Shown here: positions 52,501 to 58,079 of the stretch, in pieces
Layout: the number at the start of each line of letters is the position of its first letter
How positions within the stretch are numbered: position 1 is the first letter of the stretch
NCBI RefSeq assembly: GCF_024763615.1
Contig: NC_077223.1
Location: 111,538,627 to 111,602,626, forward strand
Reading direction: 5' to 3'
DNA length: 64,000 bases
Source: Phlebotomus papatasi
Taxonomy: Eukaryota; Arthropoda; Insecta; Diptera; Psychodidae
Notes under the pieces: model-generated
What the model was told of the DNA's origin: nothing
Seen by the model: the letters and a program-made list of their open reading frames with translations, nothing else
Databases searched by the model: none
Made by a program: the position numbers and the translations under genes

Positions 52501-54726
52501 AAATTTGATTATACACAAAATGAATGGAATGAAAAATTCAGAAGAGAAGATGAATTACTTAATCGAAAACAAAAAATGTATAGAATTCTATAACAGGAGC
52601 AAATTTTGAGGAATACCTGTCATTATGGACTAGGTTAACTTTGCAATCTAGACATCATACAAGCTGTAAAATAGAACATATAATATTGTTTTAAATTCAA
52701 AAAATGCAATACAAAGAATTCGAATGATTAATTGTGTCGTGGGTCAACTTTTTTAGAATTTTATGTGAAAGCAGTATAAGGTTATTGCATTTGATAAAAT
52801 AACCAAATAATAATATTTTGTGATTTTAAAATGAATTTTCAGATCTTTGGTTGCTTCAGTGCCTTTTTTCGCTAATGCTGATGCAAATTTCGTATCAGAC
52901 GTCGTAACAAAGTTAAAGTACGAAGTATTCCAGCCAGGTAAATCCTAGTTACTACTTTTTTCGAAAACAATTTGTCAAACGGCCCATTTTTCTAGGGGGA
53001 CATTGTAAAAAAAATCTTTATGATGTCTATTATGTGAACTAATTGGAGGAAAAGTTTCGATTATTCTTACAAAGATACTTGCTTCTTCTTTTTCCTGTTA
53101 TGGTCACACATAATAAGGAACTGTGAGGGCGGAGGGAATTAATTTTCCTCCATTGGTTCACAATATCCATTTATTTTTTCTCAATATTTTTTGCCTTTCC
53201 TCCACAAAATAAAATCAATTGTTAGAAGAGAGAAAGTGCCTGTGGGTGTTTGATGAACTTTCAATCGAAATTCTCTTTCTTTTACTCACATGAAAAATCT
53301 ACTGGTCATTTTTTTTAGGTGATATTATCATTAAAGAAGGTACAATCGGGACGAAAATGTACTTTATCCAGGAAGGTGTTGTCGACATTGTCATGGCGAA
53401 CGGTGAAGTAAGTTTTCAACCACATCAATGTCCGTAAAGTTTTCACTCCTTTTTATAGTCTTTTCATTCACATCCACTCTCCCCGCGAAAATGTACGAGA
53501 ATATAAAAAGTTTCGCCAACACTAACGAAATTCTTCTTCAAAGTTTTCCCCCTGATTTTCTCTCTGCGTTTTTGAGTTACTTATGTTACTCACAAATATT
53601 TTCTCTTATTTCTTCTACGTGAAAAATTTTAGGTGGCAACTTCTCTGTCGGATGGATCGTACTTTGGCGAGATTTGCCTATTGACAAATGCCAGGAGAGT
53701 GGCAAGTGTTCGTGCAGAGACATACTGCAATCTATTTTCACTAAGTGTAGATCATTTCAATTGTGTTCTCGACCAATATCCTCTTATGAGAAAGACGATG
53801 GAAACAGTGGCGGCGGAGAGGTATGTCTAATTAAATCATCATTAATTACTGAAACAATACGGGTCCTTGAATATTGATTGTCCTGTGTCTTATTAAAAAA
53901 AATAGTGACAATTCTTTGATAAATATATTTTGAATAAATATATATTTTTTTTAAGATAAAAATTAACAAAAAAGATCTTTAATATTAATTAATTTGTTAC
54001 GTTTCTTTTAGTAAATTTTTTCGAGAAAGGGTGAAATTTTGGAGACTTGTAACTGAAACTTGGATAAGACTCTTGATATCTTGCTAAAACTATTTGAGAA
54101 TTATAGTTTTACAAAGTACTGATAAATATTAATCCTATAGGATTGAAAGGCAAGATAATAAAAGTATTAATGTAACAATTTGGGGCTATTTTATATTTTT
54201 TTATAATTTTACCCAAAAGAAAAAGGTTTGCACCTTCGCTCCTAATGCCATACATCTCGTTTTTTAAGAGAAAAATACAAAACTGAAAGAAACCATAGTT
54301 ACACACAAATATTTTTAATATAATTTTTCTTTCAACGTTTTCAACAGATTAAACAAGATTGGGAAAAATCCAAACATAATGGCGCAACGTGATGAACCGA
54401 ATAGCTTAAATACAGAATCAAAAACAATTAGTGCAGTTGTGAATGCTTTAGCAGCAGAAGCGGAACATGTAAATAATATGAGGTAATGAAACAATATCTT
54501 TGCCCTTTTCATACCACATATCATAAACTATTAGTATGATTTTCTCAAGTAGCATTATATAATTAATTATGTTGATTAATTTAACATGACAAACACCAGT
54601 GATGATATGGCACAAAATAGTGGATCAGAGCAGAGTCTCCAAAATCTCAGTGAGAACCTGAAACTTAGCTTACCGAGGCCAAAAAGTGACGAATTCAGAT
54701 CATTATTCGGAGGCAGTAGTCCTTAG
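13357..54726 (+). CDS. Ih: Ih channel (HCN, hyperpolarization-activated cyclic nucleotide-gated cation channel), spliced, 5' end not identified
   Basis: Voltage-gated, cAMP-modulated Na/K channel of the plasma membrane; HCN channels carry the inward Ih current that opens on hyperpolarization and sets pacemaking and resting potential. Joined exons: 13357-13528, 13602-13840, 14533-14696, 14908-15044, (17562-17576 optional), 21284-21421, 39960-40109, 41514-41590, 42682-42823, 43184-43353, 52843-52937, 53319-53407, 53633-53820, 54348-54482, 54600-54726. All phases fit and give 673 codons plus TAG. Domains, numbered from the first residue seen: N-terminal Ser/Asn-rich tail 1-57; HCN domain about 100-137; S1 about 141-160; S2 169-190; S3 214-236; Arg/Lys-rich S4 about 250-272; S5 290-315; pore with CIGYG 354-358; S6 367-395; C-linker about 396-470; cyclic-nucleotide-binding domain about 475-585. 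Recognised by strong recall of insect Ih proteins; no alignment was run. The first coding exon is missing, so the start is unknown. Confidence 0.96.
13602..13840 (+). CDS. Ih: Ih coding exon: HCN domain preceding S1
   Basis: Phase 0 in, phase 2 out (TTTCG, then GTAAGT). It encodes VHFDDVSLYGTPKEEP, a proline-rich stretch, then the HCN domain with MKLFGSKKALVKER and KSAGHWVIHP. This segment packs between the voltage sensor and the cytoplasmic domain in HCN channels and is strongly conserved across animals. The intron before it is only 73 nt. The AG at 13600-13601 sits in a purine-rich stretch rather than a clean pyrimidine tract. A better-looking CAG at 13571-13573 would put the exon out of frame, so 13602 is kept on protein evidence. 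Confidence 0.93.
13897..14429. mobile_element. miniature element with CACTCAGAAAAAT ends (copy 1, intron before S1)
   Basis: The left end CACTCAGAAAAATCTAATG follows TA at 13895-13896. The right end TTAATTTTTCTGAGT runs into TA at about 14428. The interior (about 530 nt) has no coding frame. The same ends bound 41831-42389. It makes up most of the 692-nt intron between the HCN-domain and S1 exons. Confidence 0.65.
14533..14696 (+). CDS. Ih: Ih coding exon: S1 and S2
   Basis: Acceptor TTTTTTCAG, donor ACAG/GTAATC. It completes the split Arg codon and reads FYWDLCMLLLLVANLI into S1, a short S1-S2 loop (FFNDDLSTRW) and S2 (SDTIFLIDIVVNFRT), then leaves one base of a Gly codon. The acidic residue of S2 (FLIDIVVNFRTG) lies in the usual charge-transfer position of voltage sensors. 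The hydrophobic segments are contiguous, and the reading frame closes only if both splice sites are used as given. Confidence 0.96.
14908..15044 (+). CDS. Ih: Ih coding exon: S2-S3 linker and S3
   Basis: Acceptor CTTTTAG, donor TCAG/GTAAGT. It completes the split Gly and reads IMQQDNAEQVILDPKIIAKH (the cytoplasmic linker), then YLKTWFFLDLISSIPLDYIF and LIFNQ. S3 carries the conserved FFLDLISSIP pattern with its Asp. It ends in phase 0, so an in-frame insertion between this exon and the S4 exon is possible. Reading past the donor gives 37 more codons and then a stop. Confidence 0.96.
16124..16529. mobile_element. TTAA-flanked miniature element with GGGGTTA ends
   Basis: The left end TTAAGGGGTTACGTGGGTC and right end GACCCACATAACCCCTTAA are inverted copies with one or two mismatches, and TTAA lies at both outer edges. 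A TTAA duplication is typical of piggyBac-type insertion, though TA-type elements can show TTAA by chance. The interior (398 nt) is non-coding. Confidence 0.7.
17562..17576 (+). CDS. Ih: candidate 15-nt Ih microexon in the S3-S4 loop
   Basis: Fifteen bases lie between a long T-rich tract ending ATCTTTTCCAG and a GTATGT donor. They are exactly divisible by three and read YIASS in the phase-0 frame linking the S3 and S4 exons. Inclusion would lengthen the extracellular S3-S4 loop by five residues. I recall that alternative splicing in the S3-S4 and S4-S5 loops has been described for insect Ih genes, which makes this plausible, but the assignment rests on splice-site quality, length and phase alone. 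It could be a chance pairing of splice-like motifs in AT-rich intron. Confidence 0.5.
18911..19042. mobile_element. fold-back element with GGCCTCTACACAT ends
   Basis: The left arm GGCGTCTACACATTGGGAGC, continuing ATTTTCGTCAAAA, is inverted at about 19009-19042 as TTTTGACAAAAATTTCTC, then AAAATGTGTAGAGGCC. The span is only about 130 nt. GTAGAGGCC and its complement also occur at about 30123, 55098 and 62250, which suggests a dispersed family. Confidence 0.6.
21284..21421 (+). CDS. Ih: Ih coding exon: S4 voltage sensor
   Basis: Acceptor ATTTTCAG, donor CTAT/GTAAGT; 46 codons, phase 0 on both sides. It reads DFSESFQILHAGRALRILRL, then an arginine repeat (AKLLSLVRLLRLSRLVRYV), then SQWEEVY into the S4-S5 linker. 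The regular spacing of basic residues every third position is the S4 signature; HCN channels carry more of them than most K channels. A second AG at 21260-21261, 22 nt upstream, would shift the frame and is unlikely to be productive. Confidence 0.97.
22070..22393 (-). mobile_element. tRNA-derived SINE in the S4-S5 intron
   Basis: Minus-strand copy: the (TTA)n tail with AATCGTATCGAGATAT lies at 22071-22096 and the tRNA-like head (GCCTATTGCGTCACTTAGAT on the plus strand) at its other end. The B box is damaged (AGAACTTACAACATTACTG). It is antisense to the host gene Ih. Confidence 0.75.
22576..22771 (+). mobile_element. second dispersed repeat, copy A
   Basis: It runs from TTTTTCTGGCGTTAAAGGTG through ACTGACAACCTCATCCCGTA and CAAGAAATAATAATAATAATG to a TTCATGGAATGTTG(C/T)GCCAGC end and a (TTA)n tail. 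The whole unit recurs inverted at 37951-38140. The frames of both copies read alike (GMGLTTSSRTR, ACLEIP, GLVPSWNV), which reflects shared ancestry and may mean it derives from the coding 3' end of a retroelement. Confidence 0.7.
26956..27167. mobile_element. fold-back miniature element with G-rich ends (copy 2)
   Basis: The left arm GGGGAAACTGGGGCACCACC, continuing AAACACGGGGTACC, is inverted at 27124-27167 as GGTGCTACCCCGTGTTTGG, then TGGTGCCCCAGTTTCCCC. TA lies at 26954-26955 and 27168-27169. Arms are about 45 nt and the loop about 125 nt. The ends share the GGGGAA/GGGGCACC pattern of the element at 717. Confidence 0.8.
28878..29732. mobile_element. nested TA-flanked element with Stowaway-like ends
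   Basis: The left end CCCTCCGTTCCGAAAAAAAG, continuing TCGTACGTTT, is inverted at about 29697-29732 (AAATGTACGACTTTTTTCGG, then AACGGAGGGAGTAC). TA borders both sides (28876-28877, 29733-29734). Length is 855 nt with no intact coding frame. The CTCCCTCCGTTCCG end is close to the canonical end of plant Stowaway elements as I recall it. The interior at about 29280-29490 parallels the 439-bp repeats. Confidence 0.8.
30310..30600. other. less AT-biased block inside the Tc1-like element, origin unknown
   Basis: GCGGAAGCCCTCAAGTCAAT, CGGCGCCGCTCCGAGAAACA and neighbouring sequence stand out from the AT-rich surroundings. A 63-codon minus-strand frame (30292-30483) spans part of it but is not recognised. 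It could be transposase remains, another repeat or captured host sequence. Confidence 0.35.
33094..33115. repeat. (TA)n microsatellite
   Basis: Uninterrupted alternating TA run of about 20 nt in the S4-S5 intron. Confidence 0.9.
33245..33520. repeat. degenerate tandem array of CAGCTGATTAGT-like units
   Basis: At least ten imperfect occurrences of (C)AGCTGATTAGT, AGCTGATCAGT or their complements lie within 280 nt, at irregular spacing of about 20-35 nt. CAGCTG/TGATCA cores make it rich in small palindromes. A weaker version is at 51085-51240. Confidence 0.65.
35780..37230. other. unexplained less AT-biased, coding-like block in the S4-S5 intron
   Basis: The composition differs from the surrounding intron. 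Open stretches include a 103-codon plus frame (35871-36182) and two overlapping minus frames (36186-36585). At 36808-37110 a plus frame reads RYLCEMPLDENPFNIFSDSW onward for 44 codons, one stop, then 54 more open codons. A TTTTGCAG precedes 36808 and would join in phase with the S4 exon. No protein family is recognised; a pseudogene of unknown origin or a conserved regulatory block are alternatives. Confidence 0.3.
37951..38140 (-). mobile_element. second dispersed repeat, copy B
   Basis: Reverse-orientation copy of the repeat at 22576-22771: (AAT)n tail, GCTGGCACAACATTCCATGA, then TACGGGATGAGGTTGTCAGT and ending CACCTTTAACGCCAGAAAAA. The two copies differ by scattered substitutions, so they are separate insertions. 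Confidence 0.7.
39960..40109 (+). CDS. Ih: Ih coding exon: S4-S5 linker, S5 and turret
   Basis: Acceptor TGTCTTTTCAG, donor TGCAG/GTAAAT; 50 codons, phase 0 on both sides. It reads FLNMASVFMRIFNLICMMLL, then IGHWSGCLQFLVPML, which is S5, followed by the turret QGFPSNSWVAINELQ. IGHWSGCLQFLVPM is a very conserved animal HCN stretch. It lies 18.5 kb from the S4 exon, the longest intron of the gene in this window. Confidence 0.97.
40110..41513. other. Ih intron between S5 and pore exons
   Basis: 1.4-kb intron. It holds the inverted-repeat element at 40668-40991; the rest is AT-rich with homopolymer runs and no recognisable coding sequence. Confidence 0.8.
40668..40991. mobile_element. miniature element with about 68-nt inverted ends
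   Basis: The left end GGACAAATTATTCTTCGGAT, continuing GAGCGTTGGAATC, is inverted at about 40925-40991 (AATTGTGTGTTTGATTCACA through CCAACGCTCACC to AATTTGTCC). TA lies at 40666-40667 and 40992-40993. The 324-nt unit has a non-coding core of about 190 nt. Confidence 0.85.
41514..41590 (+). CDS. Ih: Ih coding exon: pore helix and CIGYG selectivity filter
   Basis: Acceptor CCACTCACAG, donor GGCAG/GTAAGG. It reads EAYWLEQYSWALFKAMSHML then CIGYG, and ends two bases into an Arg codon. CIGYG is the HCN form of the K-channel filter: a GYG preceded by Cys-Ile rather than Thr-Val, which goes with the mixed Na/K permeability of these channels. The filter lies at the exon's 3' edge and the next residue, Arg, is split across the junction. 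Confidence 0.97.
41591..42681. other. Ih intron between pore and S6 exons
   Basis: 1.1-kb intron, half of which is the CACTCAGAAAAAT element at 41831-42389. The remaining sequence has a CT-rich stretch just after the donor (41600-41780) and AT-rich filler. Confidence 0.8.
41831..42389. mobile_element. miniature element with CACTCAGAAAAAT ends (copy 2, intron before S6)
   Basis: The left end CACTCAGAAAAATTATC follows TA at 41829-41830. The right end GAAATATTTTTTCTGAGTG is followed by TA. The size (about 560 nt) and ends match the element at 13897-14429. The interior is AT-rich and non-coding. Confidence 0.75.
42682..42823 (+). CDS. Ih: Ih coding exon: S6 gate and start of C-linker
   Basis: Acceptor ATTGTGTAG, donor GAAAAG/GTGATT. 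It completes Arg and reads FPPQSLTDMWLTMLSMISGA, then TCYALFLGHATNLIQSLDSS and RRQYREK. This is the post-filter loop, S6 with its gating glycines, and the A' helix of the C-linker. It leaves in phase 0. Confidence 0.97.
42824..43183. other. Ih intron between S6 and C-linker exons
   Basis: 360-nt intron with a (TA)-rich run near 42880-42910. An open frame reads through its 3' part into the next exon but has no family character before 43184. Confidence 0.85.
43184..43353 (+). CDS. Ih: Ih coding exon: C-linker
   Basis: Acceptor ATATATTCAG, donor TGCAG/GTGTGT. It reads VKQVEEYMAYRKLPRDMRQR, ITEYFEHRYQGKFFDEELIL, then GELSEKLREDVINYNC and two bases of Arg. This is the tetramerising C-linker with the elbow-on-shoulder helices A' to E'. 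The order YRKLP, YFEHRYQGK and EKLRE is typical of HCN C-linkers. Confidence 0.97.
44676..45834 (+). mobile_element. mariner/Tc1-type transposon, inactivated
   Basis: The left end CAGGGTGACTGAAAAAAATG and right end CATTTTTTTTCAGCCACCCTG are inverted copies, bordered by TA at 44674-44675 and 45835-45836. The 1159-nt length suits a compact mariner-type element. It encloses the transposase remains described at 45180-45690. Confidence 0.88.
45180..45690 (+). pseudogene. Tc1/mariner-family DDE transposase fragments, frameshifted
   Basis: Pieces of a DDE transposase catalytic region appear in successive frames. 45186-45437 contains NDCVYLKERSYDNLGVRMTT and VLEGVLESWTNKNFSKKY. 45434-45682 begins DQDSTTSQKSRSEQDLAKKT, the usual QQDSAPxHxA-like region. 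From about 45575 a further frame gives SVYDL and IRANCDSTSNRLK, resembling the usual C-terminus (SVxxLKxAL, RAxCDxxxxRL). Frame changes and stops show it is dead. The family was recognised from general knowledge of these transposases; no search was done. Confidence 0.7.
51882..52188 (+). mobile_element. tRNA-derived SINE in the C-linker/CNBD intron
   Basis: Plus-strand copy with head GATCTCAGTGGCGCATTAGG, B-box-like GTTCGAGTCC, a body that includes GGAGCATGGAAGAAGCATCC, and tail CGATACGATTAATAAGAATA. It is the best-preserved head of the four copies and is in the same orientation as Ih. Confidence 0.8.
52843..52937 (+). CDS. Ih: Ih coding exon: end of C-linker and helix A of the CNBD
   Basis: Acceptor GAATTTTCAG, donor CCAG/GTAAAT. 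It completes Arg and reads SLVASVPFFANADANFVSDV, then VTKLKYEVFQP and one base of Gly. VPFFANAD starts the transition into the cyclic-nucleotide-binding domain, and KYEVFQPGD leads into the first beta strands. It is separated from the preceding exon by a 9.5-kb intron with transposon debris. Confidence 0.96.
52938..53318. other. Ih intron between CNBD exons
   Basis: 381-nt intron with a T-rich 3' end before the TTTTTTAG acceptor; nothing else seen. Confidence 0.85.
53319..53407 (+). CDS. Ih: Ih coding exon: CNBD beta roll, first half
   Basis: Acceptor TTTTTTAG, donor GTGAA/GTAAGT. It completes Gly and reads DIIIKEGTIGTKMYFIQEGV then VDIVMANGE, phase 0 out. This is the beta roll shared by CAP-family cyclic-nucleotide-binding domains, with the conserved glycines of KEGTIGTKMYFIQEG. 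The flanking introns are 381 and 225 nt, so the CNBD exons form a compact cluster. Confidence 0.97.
53633..53820 (+). CDS. Ih: Ih coding exon: cAMP phosphate-binding cassette and C helix
   Basis: Acceptor AAATTTTAG, donor GAGAG/GTATGT. It reads VATSLSDGSY, then FGEICLLTNARRVASVRAET, then YCNLFSLSVDHFNCVLDQYP and LMRKTMETVAAE. The FGEICLLTNARRVAS stretch is the phosphate-binding cassette. By recall of mammalian HCN2, the Glu (residue 537 in this numbering) and the second Arg of the RR pair (546) correspond to its cAMP-contacting E582 and R591. Both are present, so cyclic nucleotide binding is expected. The C-terminal part forms the lid helix. Confidence 0.97.
53821..54347. other. Ih intron between CNBD and C-terminal tail exons
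   Basis: 527-nt AT-rich intron; no features seen besides the splice sites. Confidence 0.85.
54348..54482 (+). CDS. Ih: Ih coding exon: C-terminal tail, first part
   Basis: Acceptor TTCAACAG, donor ATGAG/GTAATG. It completes Arg and reads LNKIGKNPNIMAQRDEPNSL, then NTESKTISAVVNALAAEAEH and VNNM, leaving two bases of a Ser codon. It runs from the end of the CNBD lid helix into a polar tail with a short Ala/Glu-rich helix. The acceptor tract is pyrimidine-rich. Confidence 0.95.
54600..54726 (+). CDS. Ih: Ih last coding exon and stop codon
   Basis: Acceptor AAACACCAG, with a rather poor pyrimidine tract. It completes Ser and reads DDMAQNSGSEQSLQNLSENL, then KLSLPRPKSDEFRSLFGGSS and P, then TAG. 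The terminal LFGGSSP end matches my memory of insect Ih proteins. The preceding intron is 117 nt. Confidence 0.95.
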
Positions 54727-54995
54727 TTTTAATTTCTTAGTGATATTGCAAAAAATAATTTAAGTGACATTTTAAGGATTATTAAGTTAAAGAAAAAAAT
54801 TAGACATAAAAAATGAGAGGAACAACAACATAAATACTGAAAGATTATAACTCGAAACAAAAAAGGATTCATGAGAAATCTTGATCATGAATCAAATGAT
54901 AAATAGCAAAGTGTTTTAATTTATTGTTTAATTTCCAAGGGGATTTCCTGAATTACAATGCCAAACAATCGATTTTTTATTTATTAAATAAATTT
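54727..54995 (+). other. Ih: Ih 3' UTR (proximal part)
   Basis: AT-rich non-coding sequence directly after the stop, with no further reading frame. The first clear AATAAA lies at 54987-54992. The real cleavage site cannot be fixed from sequence alone, and the UTR may extend further into the AT-rich DNA beyond. Confidence 0.5.
54987..54992 (+). promoter_or_regulatory. candidate polyadenylation signal AATAAA
   Basis: First canonical AATAAA after the Ih stop codon, 261 nt downstream, in the context TTATTAAATAAATTTC. In this composition the hexamer is common by chance, so only its position supports it. Confidence 0.35.
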
Positions 54996-55097
54996 CTTAA
55001 TTGCTTCTACATTATCGAGAAATTTAAGACCATATTGAAGCAAATTTCCTACGTTTATGCAGAAAAAACACTTCGATATGGATATAAATTTCTCTAG

Positions 55098-55325
55098 TGT
55101 GTAGAGGCCAAGCTGTCTACATACCAGGAGAATTATGGCCATAAAATATTTCAATGTAACATTGAAATGAAATTTCGATATTGAGACAAGTATTGAAATA
55201 ATTGCCTACGCACTGGAAAATTTTCTTCAATATTGAAATTTTATTGTAAGTGTGTAGGCAATTCTTGTCGATATCGCATATTGCCAGCAAATATTGAAAT
55301 AAATTTTGTTTAATCCTTAGACAGC
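55098..55325. repeat. AATATTGAAAT-rich repeat with GTGTAGAGGCC edge
   Basis: Begins AGTGTGTAGAGGCCAAGCTG and contains repeated (C/A)AATATTGAAAT and TTTCAATATTG units plus GTGTAGGCAA. It shares the GTAGAGGCC motif with the element at 18911 and with 62250. Boundaries are uncertain. Confidence 0.35.
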
Positions 55326-57926
55326 TTAAGATTAGAAGCCCATTCTAAGTAATTTTGACGGTAGACAGACGGAAGTAAAGAAGCGACGAGCGAATTTATG
55401 AGCGCTTGAGGGAACATTCAAAACTTTGAAGCACTTTTTTTCATTTCTCATTTTAACGTTTTTGTCGAATAGATTTCATATTTCCCGCCATTTAAGGGAC
55501 TACTTGCTTTGACAAGACGCTCCAGTGAACTAATCATTTGTCCGATTTTTTTTTGATTTTTTTTTATAAAAAAAAATATGCTCGAAACTTCAAGAAGCTT
55601 CAAGAAATAATTCAGGATTTCTCTTTAAATAAATCAACTCAAATATAAATGCTAAAAATCATTAAAAGAATCTCAATATTTTCTCTCTAAATGAAACTTA
55701 CGTAATTCCTTAAGTATCAAGTAAAAGTCAAAGTACATTATCATTTCTTAGAATATTTAATTTTAAAAGTAAAACACTCAGAGATTATAGTATTTAATTT
55801 ACCTATGCGTAATTTTCCATGACAAAACAAAGTATTATCGAGATGAAAATTTAAGGAATATTTTGAACAATATCCTAATATGACATTTTCTTAGGAACAC
55901 TCTTTCAGAGCCACTAAAAATATCAAATTTTTGATATTAAATTGAATTCTGCAGACTTTTCATAGAACTTGCATAAAATGTATTTCGATGTTGAAGACAC
56001 AAAACCATCTTGTTTGACCACAGTAAACCTATTGACTTAGGGTTTGGTAGACACCAATAAAAGTTCACGATTCGTAAAGACAGTATTAAATTTTATCCCG
56101 TAAAAGATTACACTTTATAGGAGCAATTGCATCATGATTTTAGTGAAAGCCGCGCAACGTAAATCAAATTTCTTTAAATCATGTTTCGTGAATCAATTTG
56201 CTCAGAATTTAATATTTGTACAATTAGCATTATGCATATGCAATTTAATTTTTTTCCCGTAAAAGTTTTTTTTAATTTTATCAAGTTTTCTTATTGGCTA
56301 GAGCTTTGAATGCTTTCAGGCTATAGCAAGTAAAAGAGCGCAAAGATTTTTAAATATTGAAAGGGGTTAAATATTTATTTGTATGCGAATAATATGTTTT
56401 CATAAATATTTAATTATGTTTGATTCTATTATTTTGCGTCTGTACGAGATATATTGGTCACAAGCCTAAAACTCGAAATAAAAGTAAACCCCGTAATAAA
56501 AATAAACCCCAGACTTTTAATTCGGTGTAATTTTGATTATATTTCGATGCATATAATCTCTGTAGTTTCTTTTTTTTATTTTCATTAATTAGTGACTGTA
56601 TTTCCATATAAATACTGTGGTCCAGTGTGTTATGTCATATTCCCTCTTAAGGTGTCATTACCGTACGTACACTTTTAATTACTTCACCCCTTTAATTTTT
56701 TTTTTAAATTTTGTTTTGTAAATCACAGTTGAGGAGACAAGAATATTTTGTAGAGTAAATTTATATCCGTAGGAAAGATTTCCTGATATACTCACTGGAG
56801 TATAGTACAGTGAGGTGTATATCGAAATACTCCTATTTAGAAGAATCCTAAAAGATATTTAAATTTGTCAATTATTTTATCGATTTATGTGTATAAGTAA
56901 AACTTCTTTTAATAATTCTCCCACTATGATATCAAACAAAAAATCATTTCTAATGGAATTTCTAACGGTAAAGCCACTACATCAAAATTCTTATTTCACA
57001 TGCAATGCACATAAATCTCCTATTTTTCAATGCAAAATACAGTAAATAAAAAAATAATAATTCAGAAATCTATTTCAATATAAATTTTATTTATAAAACA
57101 AATTTAAATGGATTTGCATTTACAATTCCTCTTTCAAATTACATAAGAGACCATAAAGCGTAAATAAAAATTGGTAAATATATTTTTGCCATAATACTAT
57201 TGAATATTTTAAAGGGACAAATTGGGTAGAAGTCTGTTCATTAGAGCATTTATTCAAATTTTTATAGAGTTGTTTTTTCTCAAATGCTCATATTTTAATA
57301 CGAGTTTTTACAATCATATTTAATCATCCATAACAGTACAAGTTGATATTTATTGAACGTTAAACTTAAACATTATATTTTCTGCATACAATTTGGTTCA
57401 GAAAGTGTTCAGTTTCATTCTTCATGCAAATTTTATCTGTAAAATTTAAATTGTTCCACATTCCAATTGGTAGTTCAAATGGAAATTAATAATCTGAAAA
57501 CTTTGAAAACAAAACTTTTTTCCTCTTCTCAAATTGATATGGTTTTGTGCAGGATTAAAAACTTCCTTCCTATAACCTTTTTTTAGTCATTCATACGACT
57601 GTTGGAATATGATTTACATCAAAATTGGATTTTACTTATTCAATTTCAAATTGGGATAAAATTGAACGGAATACAGAAATATTGATTTCGAGCAGTAAAA
57701 TGCAAATTCAATAATTGCCAAGGAATTTCCGATAGCAAGAAATCTAAACTGAAAACAGATTTATCTTTAAACATACAAAAAAAAATAGCCGAGATCATAA
57801 GCGTCTTTCAATTATGTTCAAATATTTTTCGAATATTCTAAAAAATATTTTATGCTAATTTTATTAATTAATAAGGATGTAAATGTCATTAGTTGTGTTG
57901 AAGATGATCAAACTCGGTTTGCGCTT

Positions 57927-58079
57927 ATTTGGTGTTTCAAAATGCATAGTGAGTCTCAGCAAATCTCTCTTGGTGGTTCTTTCTAAAATTTACTCTACAA
58001 TAGAGACTGTTATAATCACCTCAATTTTCTGTGTGCTAATACAGAAACCCTATCAGTTCTATTTCTTCGAAACACCAAA
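57927..58079. repeat. short inverted-repeat unit (TTTGGTGTTTC ends)
   Basis: TTTGGTGTTTC at 57929 is inverted as GAAACACCAAA ending at 58079, about 150 nt apart, with a partial second match (CATAG/CTAT) inside. Possibly a small fold-back element. The 71-codon frame across it is probably incidental. Confidence 0.4.

Larger units (their letters stand above)
43354..52842. other. Ih intron between C-linker and CNBD exons (9.5 kb)
   Basis: Contains a decayed mariner-type transposon (44676-45834), a SINE (51882-52188) and a GATTA/TAATCAG-rich stretch (51085-51240). Less AT-biased, unannotated blocks lie at about 46600-47250 and 48240-48700; neither shows a recognisable product. The rest is ordinary AT-rich intron. 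Confidence 0.7.
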